64,000 nt of DNA from Dyadobacter sandarakinus (GTDB taxonomy: Bacteria; Bacteroidota; Bacteroidia; Cytophagales; Spirosomataceae). The notes under the pieces were generated by a model. That model did not search any database, was not told where the DNA came from, and saw nothing but the letters and a program-made list of their open reading frames with translations. Position 1 is the first letter of the stretch, and the number at the start of each line of letters is the position of its first letter. Shown piece after piece: positions 61,333 through 64,000 of the stretch. A program made the position numbers and the translations under genes. The stretch is from NCBI RefSeq assembly GCF_016894445.1, contig NZ_CP056775.1:4948001-5012000 (forward strand), written 5' to 3'.

Positions 61333-63216
61333 ATGTCAGCTATTGAAGGATTAGATTCAGCTCACCAACATGTTGTCGAGCATGAACATCATCATGAAGA
61401 GCCTAACTTCTGGAAAAAATATATTTTCTCAGAAGATCATAAAGTCATTGCAAAGCAATATCTGATCACTGGTATCCTCTGGGCTGTTATAGGCATTTCC
61501 ATGTCTGTTATATTCCGGATACAACTTGGTCTTCCGGATTCTAACCTTTCATGGTTAAAACCGGTACTTGGAGGTTGGATTAGTGATACAGGTAAGCTGG
61601 ATCCTAACTTTTACCTTGCGCTTGTTACCATGCACGGTACCATTATGGTATTCTTTGTGCTTACAGCCGGGTTGAGCGGTACTTTTAGTAACTTCTTAAT
61701 TCCATTGCAGATTGGTGCCCGGGATATGGCTTCGGGCTTTATGAACATGCTTTCCTACTGGTTCTTTTTTCTTGCCAGTGTTATCATGTTCGCCTCACTG
61801 TTTTTACAGCAGGGACCTGCTGCGGGTGGATGGGTTATTTATCCCCCACTAAGTGCGCTTCCGCAAGCACACCCGGGATCAGGCATGGGTATGACCCTAT
61901 GGCTGATGAGTATGGCTTTCTTTATCGTATCTCAGCTACTAGGTGGTATTAACTACATTACTACGGTTATCAATTTGCGTACACGCGGTATGTCATTTGA
62001 CAGGCTGCCACTCACAATCTGGTCTTTCCTGATTACAGCGGTACTCGGTCTTATTTCGTTCCCGGTTCTTCTTTCGTCCGTATTGCTTCTCATCTTCGAC
62101 CGTCACTTCGGTACCAGCTTTTATCTTTCAGATATATATATCAATGGAGAAGCATTGCCGAACGTAGGTGGTAGCCCTATTTTGTTCCAGCACCTTTTCT
62201 GGTTCCTGGGTCACCCTGAAGTTTACATCGTTCTTCTGCCAGCACTTGGTATTACTTCAGAAGTAATTGCAACAAACTCGCGCAAACCGATCTTCGGTTA
62301 TCGCGCCATGATTGCATCTATGCTGGGTATTGCATTTTTGGCATTCATCGTTTGGGCTCACCACATGTTTGTGACAGGTATGAATCCATTCCTTGGCTCA
62401 GTGTTCATGTTCCTGACGCTGATCATTGCCGTACCTTCCGCAGTAAAAGGGTTCAACTATATTACTACGCTTTGGAGAGGTAACATCGTTTTTACGCCGG
62501 GTATGCTCTTTTCAATCGGATTGGTTTCTCTGTTTGTGTCAGGAGGTTTAACCGGGATTATTCTTGGTAACAGTGCCCTTGATATCCAACTGCATGATAC
62601 GTACTTTGTTGTTGCCCACTTCCACCTTGTAATGGGTGCGGCTTCGGCCTTTGGATTATTTGCGGGAGTTTACCACTGGTTTCCTAAAATGTTTGGAAGA
62701 ATGATGAATACCAGCCTCGGACAGCTACACTTTTGGTTGACTTTCCTGGGCGTATATCTGGTGTTTATTCCAATGCACTATGTAGGTATCGCTGGTTTTC
62801 CTCGTCGATATTATCAGTTCACAAGCTACGACTTTACCCATAAGTTCATGGACATGAATATGTTCATTTCCGTAGCTGCGATTTTCGCTTTTCTTGCTCA
62901 GTTTATCTTCCTTTGGAACTTCTTCTACAGCATTTTCAAAGGTAAGAAAGCGCCTCAAAATCCGTGGAGATCGAATACGCTTGAATGGACAGCTCCTGTC
63001 AACCCAGGTCATGGTAACTGGGAAGGTGATCTTCCTGCAGTGTACCGCTGGTCTTATGATTACAGCAAGCCGGGTGCAAAGGAGGATTTTATCCCTCAGA
63101 ACGTTCCATATTCTCAGACACTGGAATCTAACTTCCCGCATGAGAATGAACTGATTGCCACAGAAAAGGCTATTGAGTCGCAGAATTTTAATGACCAATT
63201 TAAAGTCTCACATTGA
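61333..63216 (+). CDS. coxA: Cytochrome c oxidase subunit I (heme-copper, aa3-type)
   Basis: This 627-residue protein has 12 or so membrane helices. Ligands are visible: an early heme-a His in TMHGTIMVFFVL, the CuB set His294 with Tyr298 in GHPEVYI (the cross-linked pair), His343-His344 in WAHHMFVTGM, and the heme a/a3 pair in HDTYFVVAHFHLVMG. Residues for the D and K proton paths (for example the D-path Asn/Gly loop) need alignment. It reduces oxygen to water with proton pumping. The stop (63214-63216) lies inside ctaA, which begins at 63191. Confidence 0.97.
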   Translation: MSAIEGLDSAHQHVVEHEHHHEEPNFWKKYIFSEDHKVIAKQYLITGILWAVIGISMSVIFRIQLGLPDSNLSWLKPVLGGWISDTGKLDPNFYLALVTMHGTIMVFFVLTAGLSGTFSNFLIPLQIGARDMASGFMNMLSYWFFFLASVIMFASLFLQQGPAAGGWVIYPPLSALPQAHPGSGMGMTLWLMSMAFFIVSQLLGGINYITTVINLRTRGMSFDRLPLTIWSFLITAVLGLISFPVLLSSVLLLIFDRHFGTSFYLSDIYINGEALPNVGGSPILFQHLFWFLGHPEVYIVLLPALGITSEVIATNSRKPIFGYRAMIASMLGIAFLAFIVWAHHMFVTGMNPFLGSVFMFLTLIIAVPSAVKGFNYITTLWRGNIVFTPGMLFSIGLVSLFVSGGLTGIILGNSALDIQLHDTYFVVAHFHLVMGAASAFGLFAGVYHWFPKMFGRMMNTSLGQLHFWLTFLGVYLVFIPMHYVGIAGFPRRYYQFTSYDFTHKFMDMNMFISVAAIFAFLAQFIFLWNFFYSIFKGKKAPQNPWRSNTLEWTAPVNPGHGNWEGDLPAVYRWSYDYSKPGAKEDFIPQNVPYSQTLESNFPHENELIATEKAIESQNFNDQFKVSH

Positions 63217-64000
63217 GCCAAAAGCTAACCGTCGTTTTCGGCGGTTAGCTTTAAATACAATCATTGTACTCTACCTGCTTATTGTCGCGGGTGGAGTAGT
63301 GAGGAGTACAGGCTCCGGCATGGGTTGTCCGGATTGGCCCCGCTGTTTCGGAAGATGGGTTCCACCTACCGAGTTGAGCGAGCTACCTGCTGATTACAAG
63401 GAGGTTTACCGCGGAAAGCTGAAGGGCGAGGTTATATTCAATCCGGCAAAAACCTGGACTGAATATGTAAACAGACTGATAGGAGCTTTTACGGGAGTTA
63501 TGATTTTCCTCCTGCTCCTAGCTTCACTTCCATTCCTGAAAAGAGGTCCCAGGAAAATATTCTACTACAGCCTTTCCGCTTTCCTTCTTGTTGGGTTTCA
63601 GGGTTGGCTTGGTGCAAAGGTAGTTTCATTTGAACTTGCACCTGTTGTAGTTACGTTGCACATGTTACTGGCTATTGTAATCGTCTTTTTGGTACTATAC
63701 CTTTTTACCTGGGCGAGATTTTTTGGTCAGAGTGACATCAACAATGTTAAAGACAAAGCAGGGCTAAGTGGATGGGGTGTTGCTGCCATGAGCCTTTCTC
63801 TGGTACAAATCCTGCTGGGTACCCAGGTACGTGAGACGATGGACGTCACTATTGCTGCTTTGGGTTATGATCAGCGGGCACTCTGGATAGGGTCACTTGG
63901 TACCGAGTTCTATATTCACCGGTCTTTCTCAATATTGCTGGTGCTTATAAATGGACTCTGGATCTATAAGGTCCTGCAGGTTGAGCAGGCTGGCTCAATC
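63191..64000 (+). CDS. ctaA: Heme A synthase, partial at the window edge
   Basis: The ATG at 63191 opens a frame of 270 codons that runs off the right end. It has FRRLALNTIIVLYLLIVAGG, the COX15/CtaA signature RSTGSGMGCPDWPRCFG, EYVNRLIGAFTGVMIFLL, THMLL-like VVTLHMLLAIVIVF, GTQVRETMDV and FYIHRSFSILLVL; histidines bind the heme substrate and cofactor. CtaA oxidises heme O to heme A for the oxidase above. It overlaps coxA by 26 bases, showing translational coupling. A 14-bp hairpin lies in its first codons. The 3' end is not seen. Confidence 0.93.
   Translation, partial: MTNLKSHIEPKANRRFRRLALNTIIVLYLLIVAGGVVRSTGSGMGCPDWPRCFGRWVPPTELSELPADYKEVYRGKLKGEVIFNPAKTWTEYVNRLIGAFTGVMIFLLLLASLPFLKRGPRKIFYYSLSAFLLVGFQGWLGAKVVSFELAPVVVTLHMLLAIVIVFLVLYLFTWARFFGQSDINNVKDKAGLSGWGVAAMSLSLVQILLGTQVRETMDVTIAALGYDQRALWIGSLGTEFYIHRSFSILLVLINGLWIYKVLQVEQAGSI
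63221..63252 (+). promoter_or_regulatory. 14-bp hairpin at the coxA/ctaA junction
   Basis: AAAGCTAACCGTCG pairs with CGGCGGTTAGCTTT (63221-63234 and 63239-63252; one T-G wobble) around TTTT. It begins 4 bases after the coxA stop but lies inside the 5' part of ctaA. It could slow or end transcription after coxA, or tune ctaA translation. No T-run beyond TTT follows. Confidence 0.7.

Noticed and set aside
63221-63252. Simple terminator ending the act-cox operon at coxA
   Set aside because: The stem lies inside the overlapping ctaA frame and lacks a T-run, so I describe it as a possible regulatory hairpin rather than a definite terminator.
1-64000. CRISPR array, prophage, insertion sequence or integrase
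   Set aside because: No regularly spaced identical repeats with unique spacers, no transposase or integrase motif in any frame. The decamer arrays are too short in unit length and have no spacers.

Overview
The window reads as a chromosomal segment of a Bacteroidota bacterium of the order Cytophagales, most likely Dyadobacter or a close relative (inferred from remembered gene order and protein style, not from a search). Three things support the phylum: promoters of the type TTG-N20-22-TAnnTTTG, near absence of Shine-Dalgarno sites, and an alternative complex III operon (actABCDEF) joined to a cytochrome oxidase. I see no prophage, insertion sequence, integrase or CRISPR array.

Layout. (1) Positions 1-15663 are accessory and housekeeping singletons: a MarR-GNAT fusion behind a 20-bp palindrome, a NADAR protein, a nucleotidyltransferase frame with no start codon, lipoproteins, a DHFR-like reductase, DUF2306 and DUF2167 membrane proteins, an M28 peptidase of the glutamate carboxypeptidase II type, START and metallo-beta-lactamase proteins, a VOC protein, a two-domain secreted esterase, a toxin-antitoxin pair with a frameshifted toxin, and proC. 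(2) 15961-22858 is a three-gene cluster: transglutaminase fused to a DUF2126 ligase, circularly permuted ATP-grasp fused to Alpha-E, and a second transglutaminase. It matches a predicted but biochemically undescribed peptide-ligase or peptide-tagging system. (3) 23057-31192 holds pdhB, a DksA-like protein, a lipoprotein with a predicted beta-propeller, sbcD, a polysaccharide deacetylase, an acyltransferase, a KdsC-like phosphatase and a DUF2520 protein.

(4) 31406-34276 is the translation block rplM-rpsI-rpsB-tsf, interrupted by a decamer-periodic inverted repeat. It is followed by an ECF sigma factor and a DUF3078 protein. (5) 36303-44977 is the distal half of the dcw cluster, murD-ftsW-murG-murC-ftsQ-ftsA-ftsZ. 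(6) 45009-51411 carries an FMN reductase, accD with a radical SAM gene, an NTF2-like protein, smpB, an HNH nuclease, rpsA and tRNA-Cys. (7) 51687-64000 is a respiratory operon: actABCDEF (quinol:cytochrome c oxidoreductase), coxB, coxA and the start of ctaA (heme A synthase), which runs off the right edge. Electrons would pass from menaquinol through the Act complex to the CuA/heme-copper oxidase, with ctaA supplying heme A.

The most notable observations are the intact transglutaminase/ATP-grasp/Alpha-E cluster without its usual Anbu peptidase, decamer-phased intergenic repeats at two sites, a probable MarR operator, and three genes whose reading frames would each be improved by one extra A in an A-run (either real decay or homopolymer sequence error).
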